A stretch of DNA of 64,000 nt from Facklamia lactis (GTDB taxonomy: Bacteria; Bacillota; Bacilli; Lactobacillales; Aerococcaceae), in assembly GCF_015863205.1 (NCBI RefSeq), contig NZ_JACBXQ010000002.1:248001-312000 (forward strand), in the 5' to 3' direction. The position numbers and the translations under genes were made by a program. Positions 1 through 8,231 of this stretch are shown here, one piece after another. Position 1 is the stretch's first letter. Each line of letters starts with the position of its first letter. The notes below the pieces were generated by a model, which made no database searches, was not told where the DNA came from, and was given only the letters and a program-made list of their open reading frames with translations.

Positions 1-444
1 CCCTCTTTCTTCTAAACCTTTACGTAAATAAAAGGCTGGACCTGCCACTAATTCACCACCACGAGTTTGACGATAGCGTTGAGCTAAAACTGCCTCTACA
101 AAAATCGTCGCCATACCCAATATGGCTGTAATCCACATCCAAAATACTGCCCCAGGACCACCTGTAAGAATGGCACCCGCGACACCCCCAATATTTCCTG
201 TCCCTACTTGTGCAGCAACTGCAGTAGCCAACGATTGAAAAGAAGACATGGATCCTGCCTTGTTCGTCCTATCTCGATTAAACAACTGTCCAAAACTGTG
301 ATCCCATCCCAGTTTAATTTTGCTTAACTGTGGAAAACCTAGATAAAAAGTCGATACTATCCCAAAACCTAATAAAATAATCATCATCGGCGGACCCCAT
401 AAGAAACCATTCATAGTCGTAATGAAATCTTCGAAAACCGTCAT
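1..444 (-). CDS. Alanine/glycine:cation symporter (AGCS family), N-terminal part only
   Basis: This is the first 148 codons of a membrane carrier that runs off the left edge of the window. The start is the ATG at 444, preceded by a GGGAGG ribosome binding site about 9 bases upstream. The visible protein has a short N-terminal segment, a hydrophobic helix with GFGIVSTFYLGFPQ, and the family-typical stretch AVAAQVGTGNIGGVAGA followed by GGPGAVFWMW. These are hallmarks of Na+- or H+-coupled alanine/glycine symporters, which import small neutral amino acids. It is transcribed away from the ABC operon, from its own promoter at 583-611. Substrate preference cannot be read from this fragment. Confidence 0.9.
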   Translation of the reverse strand, partial: MTVFEDFITTMNGFLWGPPMMIILLGFGIVSTFYLGFPQLSKIKLGWDHSFGQLFNRDRTNKAGSMSSFQSLATAVAAQVGTGNIGGVAGAILTGGPGAVFWMWITAILGMATIFVEAVLAQRYRQTRGGELVAGPAFYLRKGLEERG

Positions 445-582
445 TTATATATCCTCCCATTCTCTTAATGAACACGATGAATAAATGCTTTACCAACCGA
501 TATAATTAGTTTATCCTCGTCACTCCTTCCTGTTCCAAATTCTTTTTAGCTCCATTACTTCCCAATCAAGGCTTACAATCCT

Positions 583-611
583 ATCATACATCATTATTAA
601 AGCGCTTTCAA
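583..611 (-). promoter_or_regulatory. SigA-type promoter of the AGCS symporter
   Basis: On the minus strand there is TTGAAA (606-611), a 17-base spacer and TATGAT (583-588). Spacing and hexamers fit a housekeeping promoter firing towards the symporter start at 444, leaving a leader of roughly 130 bases. Confidence 0.7.
597..610 (-). promoter_or_regulatory. Candidate cre site (CcpA) overlapping the -35 and spacer
   Basis: The minus-strand 14-mer TGAAAGCGCTTTAA matches the catabolite response element consensus TGWNANCGNTNWCA at all but one position. It overlaps the 3' part of the -35 hexamer and most of the spacer, a placement expected to repress the symporter when preferred sugars are present. 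Confidence 0.6.
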
Positions 612-619
612 TACAGATA

Positions 620-648
620 ATTAAAAAACACCCTTATATTATAAGGGC
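620..648 (-). terminator. Rho-independent terminator of the ABC operon
   Basis: On the minus strand a 7-base stem (CCCTTAT/ATAAGGG) with a very small loop is followed by TGTTTTTTAA. The stem overlaps the last codons and stop of the ATPase gene. Confidence 0.7.
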
Positions 649-1683
649 ATCTATTAAAGAGAACTTAATATAGTAACTCTTTCCTTCTTTTAATTCAAAA
701 GTTTGATGATAACCTAGATTTACATAGACAGTCTGTCCACTCTTATCTATTTCTAAAACAGCTTCTTGAAATTCTGGATATCTAATTAATCTTGTTAATC
801 TTCCTCGACAAATGATTTCTTTTTGATCTAACCAATCAATTTCTTCTTCAAACATTTCCATTCTACTCGGCCGTACCATGAATCTGACTTGTCCCCCTAT
901 TTGTTCCGAAAAGTTCTTCACTTTCTGACCCAAAATATAAAGATCTCCTTGTCTAATTACGCCTTCAAAATGATTAGCTTTGCCAAAAAAATCGGCAATA
1001 TAGCTAGATTGAGGCTGACTAATAATTTGTTCAGCGTCATCTATCTGTAAAATTTCTCCACCTTGCATAAAAGCAATACGATCTGCAAATTCAATGGCCT
1101 CACGTTTATCATGTGTTACCAAGATGGTCGTTAAACCTTTATCATGGTGTAAGGCACTTATCAGTTGCCCCATCTCTCTTCGCAGAGGTTCATCTAACCC
1201 AGAAAAAGGCTCATCAAGAAGTAATAATTGAGGATCCATTGCCAGCCCTCTCGCCAAAGCAACCCTCTGTTGCTGGCCTCCTGATAATGATTGAATAGGA
1301 TAAGAATCATAACCTGTCAATTGGACATCAGCCAGTAAGCTTGCTACCTTTTGCTTAATGACATTATTGTTTATCTTTTTTAATCGCAAAGAAAATGCCA
1401 CATTCTCAAACACATTATAGTGCGGGAAAAGCCTCATATCTTGAAAGACTACCGATATCGGCCGCTCATTTGGAGGAAGTTGGCTTAAGTCCTGTCCATT
1501 TAATTTCACCTGTCCATCAGAAGGCTCAATTAAACCTGCTATCGTTTTTAACAGTGTCGTTTTTCCACTTCCAGAAGGACCCAATAAAGCGAGATACTCG
1601 CCTTTGGAAACTTCTAAGGAAACGTTCTTTAGAATTGCTTGCTTATTTAATTTAACATTTAGTTGTTTAATAGCTAAAGTCAT
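634..1683 (-). CDS. ABC transporter ATP-binding protein, YnjD-like
   Basis: This is the ATPase of a binding-protein-dependent importer, expected on the cytoplasmic face of the membrane. Visible motifs are Walker A GPSGSGKTT (about residues 36-44), signature LSGGQQQR, Walker B LLLLDEP and an H-loop in LVTHDKREA. A C-terminal extension of about 120 residues resembles a TOBE-type regulatory domain. I place the start at the ATG at 1683, which has AGAGGTGG six bases upstream; an in-frame extension to 1764 overlaps the preceding permease and has no comparable site. It lies 10 bases after the second permease and ends the operon. The substrate is unknown. The YnjD assignment rests on the neighbours. 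Confidence 0.85.
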   Translation of the reverse strand: MTLAIKQLNVKLNKQAILKNVSLEVSKGEYLALLGPSGSGKTTLLKTIAGLIEPSDGQVKLNGQDLSQLPPNERPISVVFQDMRLFPHYNVFENVAFSLRLKKINNNVIKQKVASLLADVQLTGYDSYPIQSLSGGQQQRVALARGLAMDPQLLLLDEPFSGLDEPLRREMGQLISALHHDKGLTTILVTHDKREAIEFADRIAFMQGGEILQIDDAEQIISQPQSSYIADFFGKANHFEGVIRQGDLYILGQKVKNFSEQIGGQVRFMVRPSRMEMFEEEIDWLDQKEIICRGRLTRLIRYPEFQEAVLEIDKSGQTVYVNLGYHQTFELKEGKSYYIKFSLIDALII

Positions 1684-1693
1684 CTTCCACCTC

Positions 1694-2488
1694 TTAATAA
1701 TATTTAATCGGTTGGTAATTACGTTGTATCCACTTAGATAATAAACTGAAAATTCCCATAACAAGCAAAGTAATCACTAAAAATAAAAGACTATAATTAC
1801 TCGCAATTGTGCGATCGTTACTTTGTAAATATGGAAAAATTAATATAGATAGAGTTTGAACCTGACCACCGCCAATCATTAAGGTCAAAAAGTATTGGCT
1901 AAAAGAAACAATATAAGCCATTGCTAAACTAGTGAACATAACAGGAGTTAATTGAGGGAGGGCTATGCGCACAAAAGCTTGCCAATGATTAGCTCCTAGT
2001 AGCCAAGCTTGTTCTTCTTGCTTGATTCCAAGTGCCTGATAGGCTTCCAAAATAATAAAAGAAGCATAGGGCAAAGAATAGACAAGATGAGTTAAAATAA
2101 TGCCTCCAACAGTATTGGAAAGTCCCCATTGAATCATTTTTTGATGAATTCCGGTCGCAAAGACAGTTACCGGAATAATAAATGGTAAGCTTAGGGTCAA
2201 TTTAATGTATTTATTCAGTCCCCCTTCCGATCGAACCGCTGCTCGAGCAGTTAAGAGACTAATTATTGTTGAAATTACTGCTACAGTACAAGATATTACC
2301 ATACTAGAAAAAACACTTTTTCTAAGTCGTTCAGACTGCCGCAAGATTTCTTCTGCTCCTCGCAATGAAAAATGAGTAGGGAACAATAATGGCCATGGCC
2401 ATCTTGCTGTAATAGTCCAAATACACAAAATAACAATTGGAATTATAAAAATAAAAAAGAGAATCGAATTAATAATTTTCAGTTTCAT
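1694..2488 (-). CDS. ABC transporter permease, C-terminal half of YnjC type
   Basis: This is a 264-residue inner-membrane permease of the MetI/BPD superfamily with about six hydrophobic segments. The cytoplasmic coupling motif appears as EEQAWLLGANHWQ followed by IALP, the usual EAA loop. The start at 2488 has a GAGGAGGAG ribosome binding site. It overlaps the end of the upstream permease by 20 bases, so the two are probably translationally coupled and form a heterodimeric pore. In E. coli YnjC the two halves are one polypeptide, whereas here they are separate genes. Confidence 0.85.
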   Translation of the reverse strand: MKLKIINSILFFIFIIPIVILCIWTITARWPWPLLFPTHFSLRGAEEILRQSERLRKSVFSSMVISCTVAVISTIISLLTARAAVRSEGGLNKYIKLTLSLPFIIPVTVFATGIHQKMIQWGLSNTVGGIILTHLVYSLPYASFIILEAYQALGIKQEEQAWLLGANHWQAFVRIALPQLTPVMFTSLAMAYIVSFSQYFLTLMIGGGQVQTLSILIFPYLQSNDRTIASNYSLLFLVITLLVMGIFSLLSKWIQRNYQPIKYY

Positions 2489-3389
2489 CCATTCTCCTCC
2501 TCAATCTGTTCTGAATCATCAATCGCTTTAAATCAGGGATTGATAAAGCCAGATAAATAATTCCAGCACATACTAACCCCACGACTAATATTAACCCATT
2601 TAAAGCCATCGACAAAGGTCGTTGTAATAAATCAGGATGGGTATAAGCTTGGTAAGAAGCAACTGGTAACGCCTTTGGTAAAGTTGGCCCTAACAATGCT
2701 GGGACTTCATATGATCCAAACGCATACATAAAAATAATAAAAAAAGATGAAAAAATGGTATTCTTAGCTAAAGGCAAAATGATTTTTAAATAACTTTGCC
2801 ATTGGTTAGCCCCTAAAGTTCTTGCCGCTTCCCCCAATCCACTAGAGATAGAAGAAAGAATTGGATAACAATAAAAGATAACAAAAGGAACTTCCTTCCA
2901 TAGAAAAGCTAAAATAATCCCCCATGCATTTTGATTATAAAGCATTAAATCGAACCATTTTTGAGCATTATCAAAGCCTAAACTAAAAAATATACGAGCA
3001 AGCAACCCTGTTCTCCCTAACATTTGCATCATAAATAATGTCACAATAATATGAGGAATAATAATCGGCAAACGGATGATTATCTGCATCCCTTTAGACA
3101 TACTTTCTGATTGTAGCCAAAAGTATGCCACCACTAAACCTAAAAACGTAGATAGCAGTGCCGAAAACAATGCAATCTTTAAAGAAAACCATACTGAATG
3201 AGATAATTGTTGATTCGTAAAAAGTTTTAAATAATAGTCAAACGTAAAATCGGTTAGATCTAAAGAAGGAATGATGCCAAAAGACTGCACCATTCCTATC
3301 ACAACACCTAACATTAAAAAGGTCGTTATCAATAGCTGCGGCAAAAAAAGCATAGCTATATTGAGTCGTCTTTTTAATAGCGAAGACAT
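2469..3389 (-). CDS. ABC transporter permease, N-terminal half of YnjC type
   Basis: This is a 306-residue membrane protein with about six transmembrane segments and an EAA loop (GLGEAARTLGANQWQ, then IILP). It should pair with the permease encoded immediately downstream to form the channel of the importer. The start at 3389 has AGGAG a few bases upstream and lies three bases after the binding-protein stop codon. Several strongly hydrophobic stretches begin at residue 15. The family is clear but the substrate is not. Confidence 0.85.
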   Translation of the reverse strand: MSSLLKRRLNIAMLFLPQLLITTFLMLGVVIGMVQSFGIIPSLDLTDFTFDYYLKLFTNQQLSHSVWFSLKIALFSALLSTFLGLVVAYFWLQSESMSKGMQIIIRLPIIIPHIIVTLFMMQMLGRTGLLARIFFSLGFDNAQKWFDLMLYNQNAWGIILAFLWKEVPFVIFYCYPILSSISSGLGEAARTLGANQWQSYLKIILPLAKNTIFSSFFIIFMYAFGSYEVPALLGPTLPKALPVASYQAYTHPDLLQRPLSMALNGLILVVGLVCAGIIYLALSIPDLKRLMIQNRLRRRMDETENY

Positions 3390-3392
3390 TTT

Positions 3393-4619
3393 CTACTCTC
3401 CTGCTACTTCTTCTAACCAAATCTCTTCAATAATAGGAACTAATTGTGCAGGCATTTCCGGTAAACGATGCTCCAACAATTCATCCTGAGGGATCGTTCC
3501 AGACCCTAAATCAACAGCCGCAAAAGCTTCTTGCTGCTCATCCTTTAATTTATCATTGTCTAAGACCGGAATTTCACCTAATTCTTGATATTTAGATAAT
3601 TGCATTTCAGGCGACAACATCTCATTTATCGCGACGATAGCAGCTGCTTTGTGAATTGAATTCTTTCCAATCGCGATAAAGCTAGTATTTCCAATTGTTC
3701 CTTTATCGAATACAAAAGATTCTGCAGTTTCTGCATAGGAGCCATCCTTAATACCATTAGCTACATCATAAGCGCCATAAGTTTCATAAAAGGCGACTTC
3801 TCCATCCATAAATAAATTATTAAGCGCTGGCCCATCAGAAGGATAAGTTTTTCCTTCACTCCATAAATACGGTTTCAATTCATTTAAATAATCTAGAGCA
3901 GGCTGAATCGCTTTTTTTACAACTTCTTTATCAGCCTCCATATCTTGAAACTCTTCATAATCAACAAATTCATAAATAATGTTTCTTACAAAGGCAGAAC
4001 CTGTAAAATCTGGTAGTGCTGGATAAGTAAATGTTCCTGGATTTTCTTTTGCATAATTTAATAGTTCTTCTGCCGTAGCGGGACTTTTTTCAGTAACGGA
4101 TGAATCTTTAATGAATACTAATTGAGCTTTACTATAAGGTGCTTCATACCCTTCAATTGGATAACCAAAGTCATAAGTATTTTCAGCATCTTCACCATCT
4201 ACATAATCCTGATAATTAGGTAATTTATCTGTAAAAGGACCGTATAACAAATCATTTTCACGAGCTGTTTTAAAGTTTTCGCCATTGATCCAAATCATAT
4301 CAATCTCACTTTCACTTGCCTCAGCTTGCTGTTCACTTAGTAATTGTGAAAGTATTTGATCAATATCCATAGGTACTCGATTCAAAGTAATATTATATTT
4401 TTCTTTTAGAGTTGGTGCAAACTCTTCATCTAGCCACTTATTTAGGGCTTCATCACCACCCCATCCATAGAAATTAACAGTACTTCCATCTGCTTCTTTT
4501 AAGATTTCCTCATAATCTAACGCTTCGAAATCAGAAGATTCCTGTGCTCTAGCTACAATTGGACTCAAAAAACCTAGCAACAGTGTCAACGATAATATCC
4601 ATTTCACAAAATTTTTCAA
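3393..4619 (-). CDS. YnjB-like extracellular solute-binding protein without a lipobox
   Basis: This is a 408-residue binding protein of the importer. The start is a TTG at 4619 with AAAGGAG upstream. A signal peptide of about 25 residues ends in ARA before QESS. The mature start NFYGWGGDEALNKWL and the segment IDMIWINGENF resemble the YnjB family of periplasmic binding proteins. There is no cysteine near the cleavage site and no C-terminal sorting motif, so the protein should be released rather than lipid-anchored. That is unusual for a Gram-positive ABC importer. It lies between the rhodanese gene and the permeases, behind a hairpin at 4647-4678. The ligand is unknown. Confidence 0.8.
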   Translation of the reverse strand: MKNFVKWILSLTLLLGFLSPIVARAQESSDFEALDYEEILKEADGSTVNFYGWGGDEALNKWLDEEFAPTLKEKYNITLNRVPMDIDQILSQLLSEQQAEASESEIDMIWINGENFKTARENDLLYGPFTDKLPNYQDYVDGEDAENTYDFGYPIEGYEAPYSKAQLVFIKDSSVTEKSPATAEELLNYAKENPGTFTYPALPDFTGSAFVRNIIYEFVDYEEFQDMEADKEVVKKAIQPALDYLNELKPYLWSEGKTYPSDGPALNNLFMDGEVAFYETYGAYDVANGIKDGSYAETAESFVFDKGTIGNTSFIAIGKNSIHKAAAIVAINEMLSPEMQLSKYQELGEIPVLDNDKLKDEQQEAFAAVDLGSGTIPQDELLEHRLPEMPAQLVPIIEEIWLEEVAGE

Positions 4620-4646
4620 TTTTTTCTATCTCCTTTACTTATTAAA

Positions 4647-4678
4647 GTGCATACTAACAAATAAATGTTAGTATGCAC
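4647..4678 (-). other. Perfect 13-bp intercistronic hairpin before the binding-protein gene
   Basis: The arms at 4647-4659 and 4666-4678 are perfectly complementary around a 6-base loop. On the minus strand the stem is followed by TTTAATAAG, not a long U tract, and then by the ribosome binding site. It may act as an mRNA stabiliser, processing barrier or weak attenuator that sets the ratio of binding protein to rhodanese. The function is inferred. Confidence 0.6.
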
Positions 4679-4732
4679 CCTTGTTGGTATGAATATATTG
4701 TAACTTATCTCGCTACATTTTACTATATCGGC

Positions 4733-5809
4733 CTATTCTTTAGTTTCCTTACCTGCTTCTAATTCGCCTACAGTCGTGTATTCAACATCATCTGATTTTG
4801 GATCCCCGATTTGAACTTCTAAATCATCCTGCATTTGCCATTCATTCCATCCACCATCAAACATTGTAGAATCTATTCCACGTTCATACATCAATAACCA
4901 AGGTAAGCAGGATCTCCAACCCGTTCCACAGTAGAAAGCCAAGTCATTCTCAACTGTAAATCCTCCTTCTTCCCACATCGCAATAACTTCGTCAAAATTC
5001 TTATTTGTTCCATCTTCATTTTTATAATCTTCCATATCTGAAATATTAGCTTCCCCAGAATCGCGTAGTAATGGACGTCCCCAAACTGCGCCTTTTGGTT
5101 CGCCTGCTTTAGGAATATAGGAGTATCCTGATTCAATTCCCAACCACTCATTTTCCGAACGAAGTGACACTAATCGGAAGTTATCATTATTTGCTAACTC
5201 CTCCACAGTGTCTTCTAATGATATAACATACTCTGGATTTGCAGGAGTCTCAACTCCAAATTCTTTGACAGGTTCAGGCTTAATTTCACCTTCTTCAGTC
5301 TCAAATTTAGCTGCTTCCCATAGTGCAAGTCCTCCATCTAAAATTTTAACAGAGTCTACCCCCATATAAAGTGAAGCCCAAGCAACACGATCCACACCCG
5401 TATCCGGACCATATAAGATTAAAGTCGTTTCTTTATCTATTCCGTAATTCAATAGGGCTTTTTCAATTTCTTCAGGTGATCTTAAGTTCCAAACAGGGCC
5501 TTCTTCGAAAGAATCCGTATTAATATGAATAGCTCCAGGTAGATGTTTCTTTAAATAATCAGGACTCGCGTCCGCTTCTCCCCATGTTACTTCCGCAATC
5601 ACAATTTTTTCAGCATCGGTTTTACCATCAATAGCCTCTTTAACCCATTCTGCATCCACATACACTTGCTTTTCTGGGTCAACCGGGTAGGCTCCCTCTT
5701 CTGTAACTTCTGCTTCGCTTTCGCTTTCAGACTGAGCATTTGCCCCTAACGGTTGCAAACAGCCAACCCATACACATATTACCATGAACCACGCTACTAT
5801 CTTTTTCAT
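4733..5809 (-). CDS. Secreted tandem rhodanese (sulfurtransferase), YnjE-like
   Basis: This 358-residue protein is predicted to be exported and to transfer sulfane sulfur or bind a similar ligand outside the membrane. An N-terminal signal peptide has possible cleavage after GANA. A first rhodanese domain (about 50-170) has LYGPDTGVDR where a catalytic cysteine would sit and is probably inactive. A second domain (about 195-330) carries the loop CGTGWRS with the candidate catalytic cysteine near residue 294, as in YnjE. The start is the ATG at 5809 with GAGGTG upstream, in preference to 5821. It is the first gene of the ABC operon. The pairing of YnjE and YnjBCD is known from enterobacteria. 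Confidence 0.8.
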   Translation of the reverse strand: MKKIVAWFMVICVWVGCLQPLGANAQSESESEAEVTEEGAYPVDPEKQVYVDAEWVKEAIDGKTDAEKIVIAEVTWGEADASPDYLKKHLPGAIHINTDSFEEGPVWNLRSPEEIEKALLNYGIDKETTLILYGPDTGVDRVAWASLYMGVDSVKILDGGLALWEAAKFETEEGEIKPEPVKEFGVETPANPEYVISLEDTVEELANNDNFRLVSLRSENEWLGIESGYSYIPKAGEPKGAVWGRPLLRDSGEANISDMEDYKNEDGTNKNFDEVIAMWEEGGFTVENDLAFYCGTGWRSCLPWLLMYERGIDSTMFDGGWNEWQMQDDLEVQIGDPKSDDVEYTTVGELEAGKETKE

Positions 5810-5840
5810 TCTACACCTCATTTTTATTTATTTCGTCATT

Positions 5841-5849
5841 ATTATATCA
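5841..5849 (-). promoter_or_regulatory. Extended -10 promoter of the rhodanese/ABC operon
   Basis: The minus strand reads TGATATAAT, a perfect extended -10 element, about 35 bases upstream of the rhodanese start. No good -35 hexamer is seen, which is typical when the TG extension is present. Confidence 0.6.
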
Positions 5850-5960
5850 CTTGCATTTCTAGATAGATAATTTTCACAAGTAAACAAGCTATGCATTTAT
5901 TTAAAAACCTAATAATGTCCAGATCCTTATAACTTCCAACCTTTCATTACAAAAATAATG

Positions 5961-5966
5961 TATAAT
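5961..5966 (+). promoter_or_regulatory. Likely -10 element of the aminotransferase/desulfurase gene
   Basis: TATAAT lies 36 bases upstream of the chosen start at 6003. It also overlaps the upstream in-frame extension, which argues that translation does not begin at 5958. No convincing -35 element is visible. Confidence 0.45.
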
Positions 5967-6002
5967 AGCATTGTATGCAAAAATGTAAAGGAGCACGTCC
6001 CT

Positions 6003-7148
6003 ATGATTTATTTAGATAATGCTGCTACCTCATTAAAAAAACCTCAAATGGTTATCGATGCTGTTGTACACGCAATGCAACATATGGGGAACGCAGGACG
6101 CGGATCATCTGATTCTGCTATGCAAGCCAGTCGTATTATTTTTCAAACTCGTCAAAAAATAAACGACTTAATCAACGGTGAAAATGCTCGCCAAATTATT
6201 TTCACTCACAATGCAACCGATAGTTTAAACACGGTTATTAAAGGCCTGTTTTCTCCTAATGACCATATCATTACAACTGTTATGGAACATAATTCCGTTC
6301 TGAGACCACTCTACGAACTTCAAGAACAAGGCACTGAATTGTCAATTATCCCAATCAACTCAAAAGGAATTATTGATCCCTTATCCATCAAAAAGCACAT
6401 TAAACACAATACTAAAGCAATGGTTGTAACACACGCTTCCAACGTAACTGGTAACATTAATCCTATTAAGGAAATTGCAAAGGTGCTACATGATCATAAA
6501 CTTTTATGTATTGTAGATGCCTCTCAAACAATGGGGGCCATTCCGATTGATGTACAAGATCTAGATTTGGATATCTTGTGCTTTACAGGACATAAAAGTT
6601 TATTAGGTCCTCAAGGTACAGGTGGAATTTACGTTAAATCCTCTATCCAAATCAAGCCACTTAAAAGTGGAGGAACCGGTGTTGATACTTTCAGCCATCA
6701 CCAACCTAGTGACTATCCTACAGCCTTAGAAGCTGGAACCTTAAATAGCCATGGCATCGCAGGCTTAAATGCTGCGCTAGACTATTTAAATAAGGTTGGT
6801 ATTCATACCATCCGCGATCAAGAACGTCAATTATTAGACTACTTTGTTTCAAAACTACAAAATATTAAAGGCATTCAACTATATGGGACATTTGCTCCTA
6901 ACCAAGACCGTTGCGGAATAGTATCAATTAACTTAGGAGAAATTGATTCTGCCATTATTGTCGAAGAACTTATTGAACGTCAAAACATTATCACACGAGG
7001 TGGTGGCCACTGCGCTCCTCTCATGCATAAAGCGCTTGGTACTGATCAACAAGGAGTTGTTCGATTCTCTCTTTCACACTACACAGAATATGAAGAGCTC
7101 GATACTGTCATTGATTGTTTAAAAGAAATAATGAAGGATATGCAATAA
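6003..7148 (+). CDS. Cysteine desulfurase-like class V aminotransferase
   Basis: This is a 381-residue PLP enzyme expected to act in the cytosol on cysteine or selenocysteine. The fold is recognised from IYLDNAATS at the N-terminus, the cofactor lysine in CFTGHKSLLGPQG (near residue 198) and a candidate persulfide cysteine in RGGGHCAP (near 337). Length fits the compact EF2568-type subfamily rather than IscS or SufS. The start at 6003 has AAAGGAG nine bases upstream and lies downstream of the likely -10. It is divergent from a rhodanese and followed by a LysR gene. Those neighbours suggest a sulfur or selenium role, but no selD is present in the window. Confidence 0.75.
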   Translation: MIYLDNAATSLKKPQMVIDAVVHAMQHMGNAGRGSSDSAMQASRIIFQTRQKINDLINGENARQIIFTHNATDSLNTVIKGLFSPNDHIITTVMEHNSVLRPLYELQEQGTELSIIPINSKGIIDPLSIKKHIKHNTKAMVVTHASNVTGNINPIKEIAKVLHDHKLLCIVDASQTMGAIPIDVQDLDLDILCFTGHKSLLGPQGTGGIYVKSSIQIKPLKSGGTGVDTFSHHQPSDYPTALEAGTLNSHGIAGLNAALDYLNKVGIHTIRDQERQLLDYFVSKLQNIKGIQLYGTFAPNQDRCGIVSINLGEIDSAIIVEELIERQNIITRGGGHCAPLMHKALGTDQQGVVRFSLSHYTEYEELDTVIDCLKEIMKDMQ

Positions 7149-7259
7149 TTAGGTATTTATAGTTTTTTCAAATAATTCAAAAAATAGTAAAAAATGAAAT
7201 GAAAACATTAGTAAAATAATGGTTTTATCAAATGACCGTATAGAAAGTAGTGACTCACC

Positions 7260-8150
7260 ATGGAACTAAGACAAATCCAAACTTTTATAACCATTGTCGA
7301 ATGGGGCAGTTTTTCTGAAGCTGCTAAGCAATTATATCTATCGCAGCCAACTGTTTCACTGCACATTAAACAACTAGAAGCAGAACTTGGTATTGAGCTA
7401 ATAAGTCGTACGACTAAAAGTCATGAGCTTACCGCTCAAGGACAAGAATTTTATAAGTATGCCCAATCCATTATGAAAATGGCTCGAAATATCGAAGCAA
7501 CTTTCACACAAAAAAATAACCATCAGATAACAGTTGGGGCTTCCTCAATTGCAGCCACCTACCTCTTACCAGATGCTCTTTCTACTTTTCTAAAAGATAA
7601 TGAAGATAAAAAAATTAAATTACACCAAAGTGATACCATTAATATCATCAATGATATTGCACTTGGATCATTGAATATTGGAGTAGTTGGCTCTAAGTCA
7701 ATGAATAATAATTTGTCTTTTGACAAAATTTTTACGGATAAATTAGTGATTGCTACTCCCTATACTGACGAATTTCTGCGCTTAAAAGAGAATAAGGCTC
7801 CACTCAAAGAAATTCTTGCCCATCCTATGATTTCAAGAGAAGATGGTTCCGGAACACTAAAAGAAGCCGCCATGATCTTACGAGAATTAGAAATTGATCC
7901 TCTCAAATTGAATATCGTATTCGAAATTAATAATAATGATACGATCAAACAATTTATTAAGCTCGGGATAGGCATTTCCATTATTTCTGAATTAGCCGTT
8001 CAAAGTGAAGTAAATCATAAAGAAATTCTAACTTTTGATATTGATGGTGTGGATGCAAGTCGAGATTTCTATCTAGTTTATCGTAAAAACGCTCATTTGC
8101 CAGATTCCGTCAAAGAATTTATTTATTTTTTAAAAAATTTTAAGCATTAG
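7260..8150 (+). CDS. LysR-family transcriptional regulator
   Basis: This is a 296-residue regulator. An N-terminal winged helix-turn-helix (residues 1-60, with SFSEAAKQLYLSQPTVS as recognition region) is followed by a type 2 periplasmic-binding-like effector domain (about 88-290). It resembles CysL/CbbR-like and selenium-associated LysR proteins, which often sit beside EF2568-type desulfurases. It begins 111 bases after the desulfurase, in the same direction, with only a weak ribosome binding site (AGAAAG). Target and effector are unknown; the desulfurase and the divergent rhodanese operon are the obvious candidates. Confidence 0.85.
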   Translation: MELRQIQTFITIVEWGSFSEAAKQLYLSQPTVSLHIKQLEAELGIELISRTTKSHELTAQGQEFYKYAQSIMKMARNIEATFTQKNNHQITVGASSIAATYLLPDALSTFLKDNEDKKIKLHQSDTINIINDIALGSLNIGVVGSKSMNNNLSFDKIFTDKLVIATPYTDEFLRLKENKAPLKEILAHPMISREDGSGTLKEAAMILRELEIDPLKLNIVFEINNNDTIKQFIKLGIGISIISELAVQSEVNHKEILTFDIDGVDASRDFYLVYRKNAHLPDSVKEFIYFLKNFKH

Positions 8151-8193
8151 TTACAGATAATACTGCACCACGTAACCCTATGAACCATCAATT

Positions 8194-8202
8194 TGATATA
8201 AT
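8194..8202 (+). promoter_or_regulatory. Extended -10 promoter of the FAD/NAD(P)-binding protein gene
   Basis: TGATATAAT lies 29 bases upstream of the ATG at 8232, leaving a short leader that contains the GGGAGG ribosome binding site. Confidence 0.6.
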
Positions 8203-8231
8203 GTACTTAACACATTTTTTGGGAGGTACTT

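Noticed and set aside
314-496. 60-residue frame overlapping the AGCS symporter start
   Set aside because: It is out of frame with the symporter, whose start, ribosome binding site and conserved motifs are convincing.
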